From assembly GCA_963806955.1 (NCBI GenBank), contig CAWDZG010000002.1, forward strand, positions 620,001 to 684,000: 64,000 bases of DNA, written 5' to 3'. The position numbers were made by a program, and so were the translations under genes. The DNA is from Gaiellasilicea sp963806955. Its GTDB lineage: Bacteria; Actinomycetota; Thermoleophilia; Gaiellales; Gaiellaceae. The notes below the pieces were generated by a model. The model worked only from the letters and a program-made list of their open reading frames with translations. It ran no database searches and had not been told where the DNA came from. This document shows, piece by piece, positions 19,670 to 27,916 of this stretch (its first letter is position 1; each line of letters opens with the position of its first letter).

Positions 19670-22366
19670 TCAGTCCGACACGTCCACGGACAGGCGCTGG
19701 TAGAAGAAGCCGGCCAGCAGCAGCACGGCGCCCACCGCGAGGAACGAGAGCGCGCGGGTGACCGAGCTCAGCGTGCTCAGGTCATAGACGAAGAGCTTGC
19801 CGAGCGCGAGCACGAACAACCCGAGCGCGGCGAGCCTCATTGTGCGCACACCTCGACGCAGTCCGACCAGGAGCGCGACGAAGGCCGTGAAGCCCCAGAA
19901 GGTGCTGACTGCGGTGTGGCCGCGCTGGAACTCCGTCACCTGGTCGGCGGTCGAGAGAGCCTCAGCAGCCCCGAGAATGGAGAGCGAGGCTGCATAGAGG
20001 CCAACGCCGGCGAGCGACCACGACAGTGTCCGGCGGACAGGTGTGAGCAGGCGCTCGATCATGCGGTCGGGTTGGTCTGCCGGCGCAAACGGCACGAGCG
20101 AGAGGAACAGTCCCACGAGCGCCGCTCCGACCAGGATCAGGGCAGGGACGCCGGCGGCGGGCACGCTCGTCGCGTGGACGAAGTCGCCCGGCTCGGCGAG
20201 CTCCCCGAACGTGTACCCGGCGGCGACGGCGGCGAGCGAAGCCGATGCGATCCAGAGGCGCGGCTCGAGCACGAGCCGGCCAAGGGCGGCGGCGACCACG
20301 GCACCCGCGGCGAGTGCCACCACGAGCCAGGTTCCGTCGAGCAGCAGCAGCAGCCCGAAGCCGGCGAGCGGGAATGCGGCGGCCCAGAACCACGTCGCGA
20401 GGTCACGGCGCCGCCACGCAAAGGCGGCTACGACGAGGTACGCCGACGCCGCGGCCAGGAGCCCGTAGCCGTGCAGATCCTCGGCGAGCAGCTGGAAGGC
20501 CGCAAAGCCGGACAGCAACGCGCCGGCGTCCGCGGCGGCGATCGTGACAAGCCGCCACCGCAGGCCCCAGCTGCCGTACAGCAGCGCGGCGGCGGCACTC
20601 GCGGCGGCGACGATTGCGGCCGACCACCCGCTGACGTGATCGAGCTCCGCGACGGTGAAGCTCGTGAACGAGAAGATCGTGACGCCGAGGACGATGAGCC
20701 CGGCGAACTGGAGCGGCTGGGAGCGGCGGCGGAGCCCGAAGGCGAGCAGCGCAGCGGCGGCCAGTGACCACATCCCGGTCACGGCGACGTGCCCCCACTC
20801 GAAGTGAGGCTCGACGTCCAGCCACTCGACCAGCTCCAGTAGCGAGAGCGACGCGGCATCGACGGACAGGACGCCGGCGAGCAACAGGGAGCCGGCAGAG
20901 AGGGTCTGCCGCCGGCCGTGCATGCCCTGAACGAGCTCGCGCAGCGGCGCCGGCATCGTTGCGAGGTCGCGGTGCGGTGGCCAGGTGCGGGCGAGTAGCC
21001 CGTAGGCGGCCGCGCCCGCCGCAACCGCGAGGAGCGCGGGCACGCCGGCCAGGTGGTCGCCGAACCGGTCGAAGAGAAGCCCGGGCGTTGCCTCTGCCGA
21101 CAGCGTGTACACGAGTGCGAGGCCCAGATACGCCAATCCCAGGATCTGGAAGCGCGTGTCGGCGAGTCGGCGGCCGAGCGACGCGAGCACCGCGGTCTCG
21201 GCCGCCCACGCGACGACGAGCGCCGGACCGTCGAGGAACTGGGCGAGCGCCACGGCCGTGAGCGCCGACGCAGCGGCAGCTCCGACGGCGGCGAGCTCGG
21301 GCTCGCGCCGCCACGCCGCGCCGGCCACGGCGGCGTAGACGCCTGCGGCGACGGCGAGCCAGACACCACGCGCGTCGCCGTCCAGGAGCGCGAAGGCCGA
21401 GATCAGCGTCAGCGCGACGTTTCCGCCTGCGAGAGACCCCGCGACGCTGTGGAGCCGGCGCTGCCGCGCCCGCAGCTGCCGCGCGCATCCCGCTCCCAGG
21501 TAGAGCAGACCGAAGACGGCGGCGACGACGAGCACCCGCCCGCGGGCCGGCTCGCCCTCCTGGTACGCGAGCGCGAGGAACTGAGGGACGCTGACGATCG
21601 CCGCGGCGATCAGCAGGCCGTCCCAAGCGAATGCCGTGCCGACGACGGCAGCACCGAGGAGGACGAGCGCGACGAATGCCGTCCCCGTCGTCGTGGCGGT
21701 GTCGTCGACGAGGGCGACCGCCGGGACACACATCGCACCGATCAGGCCGAACGATGCCACGATCTCGGACGACCACCACAGCGAGAGCCCAACGGCGACC
21801 GAGGCGATCGCGGCAGCGAGCACGAGCGCCGTCGGGGACGACACCAGCTCGTAGCGGGCCGCGGCAAACAGGAGCGTCGCGTACCCGCCGGCGATGCCGG
21901 CGCCCGCCGCGCTGACGACGGCGTAGAGACGCCCGTAGCGGGCGTGCGCGAGCACTCCGCCGGCGAACACGATCGCCGACGCCGCCGCCCCGAGCAACAC
22001 TCTCTCCCCTGGCCCGATCCACCCGTTGCTGGCGGCCAGGGCGAAGAAGAAGACGACGCCGAGCAAGGTCACGACGCCGCCGGCGAGCGCGAGCCCGCGC
22101 GCCCCGAGGAGGTCGGCCGCCTCCAGCCGGGGTAGCACGACCTCGCGGCTCCAGAACGGGGGCGCCGGCGGGCGTGCCGGCGCCGACTCCGCGGCCCGAG
22201 GCGGCGCAACCCTGGCGGGGAGCGGCCCACCGACTCGCAGCGGAGGCGGCTCGGCCGCAGCCGCCGGTGGCGCGTCCAGCACCTCCGCCCGCAGCGCGGC
22301 GAGCTCGCGGTCGAGCCGGCGAACGTCCGCCGCAAGTTGGTCGAGCCGCTCGAGCACCGAGTTCAT
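19670..22366 (-). CDS. DUF2339 polytopic membrane protein
   Basis: 898 residues. An N-terminal coiled-coil-like segment (LDQLAADVRRLDRELAALRAE), a Pro/Ala-rich linker, then about 24 or more hydrophobic helices to the end. This is the layout of DUF2339, whose function is not established. Its ATG overlaps the stop of the XRE gene (ATGA), so expression is coupled to that regulator and to its promoter. Confidence 0.88.
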   Translation of the reverse strand: MNSVLERLDQLAADVRRLDRELAALRAEVLDAPPAAAAEPPPLRVGGPLPARVAPPRAAESAPARPPAPPFWSREVVLPRLEAADLLGARGLALAGGVVTLLGVVFFFALAASNGWIGPGERVLLGAAASAIVFAGGVLAHARYGRLYAVVSAAGAGIAGGYATLLFAAARYELVSSPTALVLAAAIASVAVGLSLWWSSEIVASFGLIGAMCVPAVALVDDTATTTGTAFVALVLLGAAVVGTAFAWDGLLIAAAIVSVPQFLALAYQEGEPARGRVLVVAAVFGLLYLGAGCARQLRARQRRLHSVAGSLAGGNVALTLISAFALLDGDARGVWLAVAAGVYAAVAGAAWRREPELAAVGAAAASALTAVALAQFLDGPALVVAWAAETAVLASLGRRLADTRFQILGLAYLGLALVYTLSAEATPGLLFDRFGDHLAGVPALLAVAAGAAAYGLLARTWPPHRDLATMPAPLRELVQGMHGRRQTLSAGSLLLAGVLSVDAASLSLLELVEWLDVEPHFEWGHVAVTGMWSLAAAALLAFGLRRRSQPLQFAGLIVLGVTIFSFTSFTVAELDHVSGWSAAIVAAASAAAALLYGSWGLRWRLVTIAAADAGALLSGFAAFQLLAEDLHGYGLLAAASAYLVVAAFAWRRRDLATWFWAAAFPLAGFGLLLLLDGTWLVVALAAGAVVAAALGRLVLEPRLWIASASLAAVAAGYTFGELAEPGDFVHATSVPAAGVPALILVGAALVGLFLSLVPFAPADQPDRMIERLLTPVRRTLSWSLAGVGLYAASLSILGAAEALSTADQVTEFQRGHTAVSTFWGFTAFVALLVGLRRGVRTMRLAALGLFVLALGKLFVYDLSTLSSVTRALSFLAVGAVLLLAGFFYQRLSVDVSD

Positions 22367-22668
22367 CGTCTTCCTTTCGTCGAGTCCCCGCGAGGTATGA
22401 GCTCGACGTGGAGGTCACAGTCGAGCGCGTCCGCGATCCCGAGCAGCGTGTCGATCCGCGGGGGCCGCCCGCCGCTCTCGAGCCGCGCGATCGCGGACTG
22501 CGTCGTCCCCACCAGCCCCGCGAGGTCGGCCTGGGACAGGCCGAGCTCCGCGCGGCGCTCGGCGACGGCGCGTGCGATCGCGGCGAAGAACCATCCTTCT
22601 TCGGCCCCCGCCAGCCGGGCGCGCAGGCGCTCGAGTGGGAGCGACGGCCTGTCTTCGCTGTATCGCAT
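22363..22668 (-). CDS. XRE-family HTH regulator coupled to DUF2339
   Basis: 101 residues. The HTH (about 32-90) contains RAELGLSQADLAGLVGTTQS and IARLESGGRPPRIDTLLGIA, and resembles HigA/antitoxin-type XRE proteins. No toxin is adjacent; the next gene in the operon is DUF2339. ATG 22668 follows a near-consensus promoter by 7 nt, and an inverted repeat overlaps the start codon and -10 box, so it probably represses itself and DUF2339. Confidence 0.88.
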   Translation of the reverse strand: MRYSEDRPSLPLERLRARLAGAEEGWFFAAIARAVAERRAELGLSQADLAGLVGTTQSAIARLESGGRPPRIDTLLGIADALDCDLHVELIPRGDSTKGRR

Positions 22669-22705
22669 CTTTGCGATAATAGCGTTTCTGCTATGCGTGT
22701 GTCAA
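22661..22705 (-). promoter_or_regulatory. Strong leaderless promoter with two inverted repeats, upstream of XRE-DUF2339
   Basis: Reading the minus strand: TTGACA (22705-22700), 18-bp spacer, TATTAT (22681-22676), 7 nt, ATG 22668. Two inverted repeats overlap it: TATCGCA-N4-TGCGATA (22661-22678), covering the start codon and -10 box, and ATAGC-N6-GCTAT (22679-22694), in the spacer. The -35 overlaps the stop codon of the upstream PLP-enzyme gene. Confidence 0.75.
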
Positions 22706-23817
22706 GCGAGTGCTTCGCGGCGCCGGGCCAGCGCGGCGAGGACGGCGTCGACATCGTCCTCGGTGTTGTAGAGGTGCAGCGAGACGCGCAGGTTCGAGTC
22801 GCGCTCGGAGGCCACGATCCCGTCCTCCGCGAGCGCGGCCACGAGCGCGGGTGCATCGGTCGAGCGGATGCAGACGAGCGGGCCGTGCGGCGGCGTCGCC
22901 ACGTGCGCGCCGAGCTCGTCGAGGCCGGCGACGAGCCGCGCCACGAGTCCGCGCACGTGCGCCGCGATCGTCTCGACGCCCACGTCCCGAATGAGCCCGA
23001 CCCCCGCGACCCCCGCGTAGATGTTCGGCACCGGCGGCGTGCCGGCGTCGAACCGCCGCGCGCTCCGGTGCGGGCGGTAGCGCTCGATCTGCATGTCGAA
23101 GACGTTCTCGTCCGCGAACCAGCCGGTCTGCGTCGGCAGCAGCTCCTCGACGAGCCCCGGCCGGACGGCCATGAAGGCGAGGCCGGCGGAGGCGAGCAGG
23201 TACTTGACCGTGCCGCCGACGACGACGTCGCCGGACTTCGCTGCGTCGAGCGGCAGCGCGCCGATGCCCTGATAGCCGTCGACGAGCATCAATGCCCCGT
23301 GCGCTCGCGCCAGGCCGTGGATCGCCTCGACGTCGTGCACCCTCCCGGTCCGGTAGGAGACGAACGTCGAGCAGACGAGCGCCGTCCGCTCGTCGATCGC
23401 GGCCGCGTATGCGTCAGGGTCGGGCGCGACCTGAACGACCTCGGCGCCGCGCAGCTCCTGCGCATGCGCGATCTGGCCGATCGTCGGGAACTCGTTCTCG
23501 GAGATGACGATCCGGTTCCGCTCGCCGGCGAAGTCGAGCGCGCTGGCGAAGGCGCTGACCGCAGCCGAGACGGAGGTCTGGATCGCGACGTCGTCCGACG
23601 CCGCGCCGAGCAGGCCGGCAAACGCTGACCGCGCCGCCTCGGAGCGCTCGACCCAGTGCTCCCACTCCGCGCCGTTCTCGTCCCAGCCGTCGAGGTACTC
23701 CTCGTAGGCAGCGCGCACGGTGTCCGACAGCGCGCCCTGCGAGCAGGAGTTGACGTAGACCTTGTCGCGGAAGACCGGGAACCTGTCCCGGATCGCCGCC
23801 CCGACCGCGCCCGTCAT
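22702..23817 (-). CDS. Aminotransferase class V-fold PLP enzyme (cysteine desulfurase-like)
   Basis: 371 residues from ATG 23817. Fold type I features: SVSAAVSAFASALDF, ENEFPT, STFVSYRTGRVHDVE, LVDGYQGIGALPLD (Asp and Gln contacting PLP) and VGGTVKYLLASAGLAFM, where Lys should be the Schiff-base residue. The family includes desulfurases, kynureninase-like and isopenicillin N epimerase-like enzymes. The sequence does not single one out. Two inverted repeats lie just upstream. Confidence 0.87.
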   Translation of the reverse strand: MTGAVGAAIRDRFPVFRDKVYVNSCSQGALSDTVRAAYEEYLDGWDENGAEWEHWVERSEAARSAFAGLLGAASDDVAIQTSVSAAVSAFASALDFAGERNRIVISENEFPTIGQIAHAQELRGAEVVQVAPDPDAYAAAIDERTALVCSTFVSYRTGRVHDVEAIHGLARAHGALMLVDGYQGIGALPLDAAKSGDVVVGGTVKYLLASAGLAFMAVRPGLVEELLPTQTGWFADENVFDMQIERYRPHRSARRFDAGTPPVPNIYAGVAGVGLIRDVGVETIAAHVRGLVARLVAGLDELGAHVATPPHGPLVCIRSTDAPALVAALAEDGIVASERDSNLRVSLHLYNTEDDVDAVLAALARRREALA

Positions 23818-23829
23818 CCGGCGAGGACT

Positions 23830-23848
23830 TTGTGTTGTAGAAACACAA
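23830..23848. repeat. Inverted repeat copy 1 (TTGTGTT-N5-AACACAA)
   Basis: Perfect 7-bp arms with a 5-nt loop, 12 bp upstream of the PLP-enzyme ATG. The arms match the core of the second copy at 23895-23921. Confidence 0.6.
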
Positions 23849-23894
23849 GCGCTCGTCGAGGCGCCGCAAGGCACGAAGCCGCGCGGTGGGACTC

Positions 23895-23921
23895 GAGCTT
23901 GTGTTTCAGCAACACAAGCTC
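23895..23921. repeat. Inverted repeat copy 2, hairpin at the end of livF
   Basis: Perfect 11-bp arms GAGCTTGTGTT / AACACAAGCTC with a 5-nt loop, overlapping the livF stop. It could end the Liv transcript, although no T-run follows. The shared TTGTGTT/AACACAA core with copy 1 suggests a common DNA-binding protein or processing signal instead. Confidence 0.6.
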
Positions 23922-24639
23922 ACCGACCCAGGTACGCCTTGCGGAGATCCTCGTCCTCGAGCAGGTCGGCGGCCTTGCCCTCGAGCACGACGCGGCCGGT
24001 CGAGAGCACGTAGCCGCGGTCGGCGATCGAGAGGGACACGTTCGCGTTCTGCTCGACGACGAGCATCGCGACACCCGACTGGTGCACCTGCTGGATGATC
24101 TCGAAGCTCCGTTCGACCAGGATCGGCGCCAGCCCCATCGAGGGCTCGTCCATCAGGAGCAGCTTCGGCTTGCTCATCAGCGCCCGCCCCATCGCGAGCA
24201 TCTGCTGCTCGCCCCCGGACATCGTCCCGGCGAGCTGTTTGCGGCGCTCGTAGAGGAGCGGGAAGAGCCCGTAGACGCGCTCGAACTCCTCCTTCAGATC
24301 GGCCTTCGGGCGCAGGTACGCCCCCATCTCGAGGTTCTCGAGCACGGTCATCGGCGCGAACACGCGCCGGTTCTCGGGCACGATCGCGAGCCCGCGTGCG
24401 ATCCGGTGCGCGGTCGGCCGGCCGGTGATCTCCTCCCCGGCGAAGCGCACGACGCCGTTGCGCGGCTTGACGATCCCGAGGATCGTCTTCAGCGTCGTCG
24501 ACTTGCCGGAGGCGTTGCCGCCGAGCAGGCAGACGAGCTCCCCCTCGCCGACCTCCAGGTTCATGTTCTGGAGGATGTGGATCAGCCCGTAGTAGGTGTC
24601 GACGCCCTCCAGCTGCAGCAGCGGCTCGGCGGTGCTCAC
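23920..24639 (-). CDS. livF: Branched-chain amino-acid ABC transporter ATP-binding protein LivF
   Basis: 239 residues, usual LivF length. The Walker A is the variant LLGGNASGKSTT, followed by signature TMSGGEQQMLAMGRAL and Walker B LLLMDEPSMGLAP; VYGLFPLLYERRKQLAGT is also typical. It energises import of Leu/Ile/Val or related compounds with LivG. It is the last gene of the operon and overlaps livG by 4 bp. Confidence 0.94.
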   Translation of the reverse strand: MSTAEPLLQLEGVDTYYGLIHILQNMNLEVGEGELVCLLGGNASGKSTTLKTILGIVKPRNGVVRFAGEEITGRPTAHRIARGLAIVPENRRVFAPMTVLENLEMGAYLRPKADLKEEFERVYGLFPLLYERRKQLAGTMSGGEQQMLAMGRALMSKPKLLLMDEPSMGLAPILVERSFEIIQQVHQSGVAMLVVEQNANVSLSIADRGYVLSTGRVVLEGKAADLLEDEDLRKAYLGR

Positions 24640-25424
24640 TTGGTCGCCGCCGCCTTCGTGCCCAAGTACGCCTCGACGACGCGCGGGCTCGTCGCGACCT
24701 GCTCGAACGTCCCCTCCGCGATCTTGACGCCGTGGTCGAGCGCGATCACGCGGTCGGAGATCCCTTCGACGACGTGCATGTCGTGCTCGATCACGAGGAT
24801 CGTGTAGCCACCCTCGCTGCGGAGCTTCGCGATCAACTCGGTGATCTCGTGCGTCTCCTTCGGGTTCATCCCGGCGGCGGGCTCGTCGAGCAGCAGCACG
24901 CGTGGTGAGGTCGCAGTCGCCCGCGCGATCTCGAGCCGGCGCCGGTTCGCGTACGAGAGCGAGTAGGCGGGCTGGTCCCAGCGGTAGCCCATCAGCCGCT
25001 GGCCGAAGAAGGAGAGCTTCTCCTCGGCGAGCGTGGAGATCTCCGCCTCCTCGCGGCGCATCCCCGGCGTGCGCAGGATCGAGCGGATCACACCGGCGCT
25101 GGTGCCACCGTACGCGGCGGCCATCACGTTCTCCTTCACGGTCATGTTCAGGAAGAGCCGCAGCGTCTGGAACGTGCGCGCGATGCCGAGCCGGGTGATC
25201 TTGTGCGGCGGCAGCCCGAGCACGGAGCGGCCGTCGAGGCGGATGTCGCCCGCGTCCGGCTCGTAGACGCCGGTGACGAGATTGAAGAGCGTCGTCTTGC
25301 CCGCGCCGTTCGGGCCGATCACGCTGACGATCTCGCCCTCGTCGACGTGGAGGTCGAGGTTGTCGATCACCTGCAGGCCGCCGAAGGCCTTCGAGATCCC
25401 CATCAGCTCGAGCAGCTTCGCCAT
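24636..25424 (-). CDS. livG: Branched-chain amino-acid ABC transporter ATP-binding protein LivG
   Basis: 262 residues from ATG 25424. Walker A is VIGPNGAGKTTLFN and Walker B LLLDEPAAGMNPKE; the LivG-specific IARTFQTLRLFLNMTVKENV is present. The signature reads YSLSYANRRRLEIARA, where relatives usually have LSYGQQRRLE. Its start overlaps the livM stop by 1 bp (TGATG). It pairs with LivF on the cytoplasmic side of LivHM. Confidence 0.94.
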   Translation of the reverse strand: MAKLLELMGISKAFGGLQVIDNLDLHVDEGEIVSVIGPNGAGKTTLFNLVTGVYEPDAGDIRLDGRSVLGLPPHKITRLGIARTFQTLRLFLNMTVKENVMAAAYGGTSAGVIRSILRTPGMRREEAEISTLAEEKLSFFGQRLMGYRWDQPAYSLSYANRRRLEIARATATSPRVLLLDEPAAGMNPKETHEITELIAKLRSEGGYTILVIEHDMHVVEGISDRVIALDHGVKIAEGTFEQVATSPRVVEAYLGTKAAATK

Positions 25425-26914
25425 CAGACGATCTCCACGCGCGTGGTCCCGAGCAGGCCCTGCGGCCGCCAGCTCATCAGGGTGATCAGCAGCGCACCGA
25501 GCAGCAGGATGCGCGTCACGCTCGGCTCGGTCACGAGGCGGTTCTCCCAGACGAACGTCGCCAGGTACAGCACCGGCACGATTGCGACCGTCCGCCAGGT
25601 CCCGCGCAGCTCGGAGAGCGCGAGCGTTGCCGCGATCAGCAGGACGAAGCCGACGTTGCCGGCGTGGACGGCGTTCTGGGGATGGATCACCCAGCCGTCG
25701 AGGATGCCGGCGCCGCGCCCGCCCTCGATCGTGCCCGCGACCCAGCTCGCGTCGATCAGCTCGGCGACCTGGTAGGCGACGATCCCGAACACCACCGTGC
25801 CGGCGGCGACCGCCGCGAGCTTCGCCCACGGCCGCATCAGCGCCAGCAGGCCGAGCGCGATCGCGCCGTAGAAGAGCAGGCGCGCGTTGCCCGGGTCGCG
25901 CAGCAGCTCGAGCGAGACGTTGATCGTGACCGCGCCGAGGACGGCGCCCGGAATGCTGCCCGCGCCGCCGAGGATCAGCATCGCGTAGACGGTGATCAGG
26001 AGCGGCAGGTCGAAGTTCTGCGGGAAGACGCCGATCTGCACCGACGCGAAGATCGTCCCCGCCAGACCGGCGGTCGCGGCGCCGAACATGAACGCGAGCA
26101 GCTTGAGCCGGTTCACCGGCATGCTCATCAGCTCGGCTGCGAGCGGATCCTCGCGCACGGCGCGCCAGGCGCGGCCGGTCCGGGACGCGTTGACGAGCTG
26201 CAGCGCGACGACGACGAGCGTGAACACGCCGAGCGAGAGCCAGAGGTAGCTCCGCGTCGAGCCGAAGTCGTAGCCGAAGATCGAGATCGGGTCGAGGTTC
26301 GTGACGCCGTTCGGGCCGCCCGTGAAGTCGGTCGGGGCGTCGTTCCAGGGCAGCGTGATCCGGTCGGCGTTGGTCGCGAGCACGACGAAGATCTGCGCGA
26401 AGAAGAGCGTCACGATCGCCAGGTAGTCGCCGAGCAGCCGCCGTGAGGGCAGGCCGAGCAGCAGCCCGAGCACGGCCGACGAGACGACGACGAGCGGGAT
26501 CGTCAGCAGCGCGGGCAGGTGGACGCCGAACTGCTCGGAGGAGAGCAGCGCGTACATGTAGGCGCCGAAGCCGTAGAAGGCGATGAAGCCGAGGTCGAGC
26601 AGGCCCGCCCAGCCGACGACGACGTTGAGGCCGAGCACGAGCAGCGCGAAGAGGACCGTGTTGATGGCAACCCGGATCACGTAGTCCGAATCGGAGACGA
26701 CCGGCACGAGCGCCGCAGCCACGACGACGCCGGCGAGCAGCGCCACCGGCGGCACGCGCTCGAGCGCCGTCAGGAGGGGCGCGGCCCAGCCGGTGCGGGC
26801 GCCGCGGCGCTCCTCGTGGCGAGCGACCCACTCGTCCACGCCGACGCGCGGCCCTTCCGGGGCGCCGGGCGGCGGCTCGGCCGGATCCTGCGGGGTGCGG
26901 GGCTCGTCGCTCAT
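25424..26914 (-). CDS. livM: Branched-chain amino-acid ABC transporter permease LivM
   Basis: 496 residues from ATG 26914, longer than typical LivM. A hydrophilic Pro-rich N-terminal extension of about 50 residues precedes the membrane domain, and four extra hydrophobic segments follow the conserved core near the C-terminus. Core motifs include VVGWAGLLDLGFIAFYGFGA, GDYLAIVTLFFAQI, GRAWRAVREDPLAAELM and MLILGGAGSIPGA. ATGA overlap with livH. Confidence 0.92.
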   Translation of the reverse strand: MSDEPRTPQDPAEPPPGAPEGPRVGVDEWVARHEERRGARTGWAAPLLTALERVPPVALLAGVVVAAALVPVVSDSDYVIRVAINTVLFALLVLGLNVVVGWAGLLDLGFIAFYGFGAYMYALLSSEQFGVHLPALLTIPLVVVSSAVLGLLLGLPSRRLLGDYLAIVTLFFAQIFVVLATNADRITLPWNDAPTDFTGGPNGVTNLDPISIFGYDFGSTRSYLWLSLGVFTLVVVALQLVNASRTGRAWRAVREDPLAAELMSMPVNRLKLLAFMFGAATAGLAGTIFASVQIGVFPQNFDLPLLITVYAMLILGGAGSIPGAVLGAVTINVSLELLRDPGNARLLFYGAIALGLLALMRPWAKLAAVAAGTVVFGIVAYQVAELIDASWVAGTIEGGRGAGILDGWVIHPQNAVHAGNVGFVLLIAATLALSELRGTWRTVAIVPVLYLATFVWENRLVTEPSVTRILLLGALLITLMSWRPQGLLGTTRVEIV

Positions 26915-27834
26915 ACCTTCTGGATGTCCGCCCTGCCGAGCAGGCCGTGCGGCCGCACGAGCAGCAGCACGATCAGGATCGAGAACACGAAGACGTCCTG
27001 GAACGTCGAGGAGACGTAGCCGGTGATGAAGGCCTCGGCGAGCCCGATCAGGATCCCGCCGAGCATCGCGCCGGGGATCGAGCCGATCCCGCCGACGACC
27101 GCCGCGGTGAAGCCCTTCAGGCCGGCGATGAAGCCCATCAGGTGGTAGACCTTGTAGAAGACGAGGCCGACCATGACTCCGGCTGCGCCTGCGAGCATCG
27201 AGCCGATCAGGAAGGTCGCGACGATCACCCGGTCGACGTCGATCCCCTGCATCGCGGCTGCCTCCCGGTCGAACGCCGTCGCCCGCATCGCCTTGCCGAG
27301 ACGGGTGCGCGAGACGAGCAGCGTCAGGCCGACCATCAGCGCCACGGCGGTCAGGATCACGGTGATCCGCACGATCGAGATGTTGAGCGGGCCCCAGTGG
27401 ATCCCCGTGGCGAGGTCGATGTACTCGTACGTCTCGTAGCTGCGGAAGTCGGCTCCGAAGAGCAGGAGCGCCGTCGACTGGAGGAAGAAGGAGACGCCCA
27501 GCGCGCTGATCAGCGGTGCGATCCGCGGCGCGTTCCGGAGCGGCCGGTAGGCGAAGCGCTCGATCACGACTCCGAGCAGCCCCGAGGCGAGCATCGCCGT
27601 GCCGAGCATCAGCCCGATCAGGATCACGACGTTGATCGAGACCCCCGTGGCGCCGCCGAAGACCGTGAGGACGCCGAAGCCCGCGAACGCACCCATCATG
27701 TAGACCTCGCCGTGGGCGAAGTTGAGCAGCTTCAGGATCCCGTACACCATCGTGTAGCCGAGGGCGATCAGGGCATAGACGGAGCCCAGCGTGAAGCCGT
27801 TGACGAGCTGCTGGACGAAGAAGTCCACATCCAC
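26911..27834 (-). CDS. livH: Branched-chain amino-acid ABC transporter permease LivH
   Basis: 307 residues, about eight membrane helices. Typical LivH motifs are GSVYALIALGYTMVYGI near the N-terminus, LNFAHGEVYMMGAF, MRATAFDREAAAMQGIDVD and FTAAVVGGIGSIPGA. It forms the membrane channel with LivM. It is 82 bp downstream of the nearer binding-protein gene, from which a hairpin separates it. Confidence 0.94.
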   Translation of the reverse strand: MDVDFFVQQLVNGFTLGSVYALIALGYTMVYGILKLLNFAHGEVYMMGAFAGFGVLTVFGGATGVSINVVILIGLMLGTAMLASGLLGVVIERFAYRPLRNAPRIAPLISALGVSFFLQSTALLLFGADFRSYETYEYIDLATGIHWGPLNISIVRITVILTAVALMVGLTLLVSRTRLGKAMRATAFDREAAAMQGIDVDRVIVATFLIGSMLAGAAGVMVGLVFYKVYHLMGFIAGLKGFTAAVVGGIGSIPGAMLGGILIGLAEAFITGYVSSTFQDVFVFSILIVLLLVRPHGLLGRADIQKV

Positions 27835-27874
27835 GACTCCAGCTTCTCAGAAATGCGCGCCGCGGCAATACGAG

Positions 27875-27907
27875 GACGGGCGAGGCGGCGACACCGCCCC
27901 GCCCGTC
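27875..27907 (-). terminator. Hairpin between the Liv binding protein and livH
   Basis: Stem GACGGGCG-a-GGCGG / CCGCC-c-CGCCCGTC with a 5-nt loop. Lying inside an operon after a binding-protein gene, it may cause partial termination or protect the upstream mRNA, giving more binding protein than permease. Confidence 0.55.
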
Positions 27908-27916
27908 GTCTGCGTG

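Noticed and set aside
22363..22668. Antitoxin of a HigBA-type toxin-antitoxin pair
   Set aside because: The regulator resembles HigA, but no toxin-sized gene lies on either side; its coupled partner is the 898-residue DUF2339 protein.
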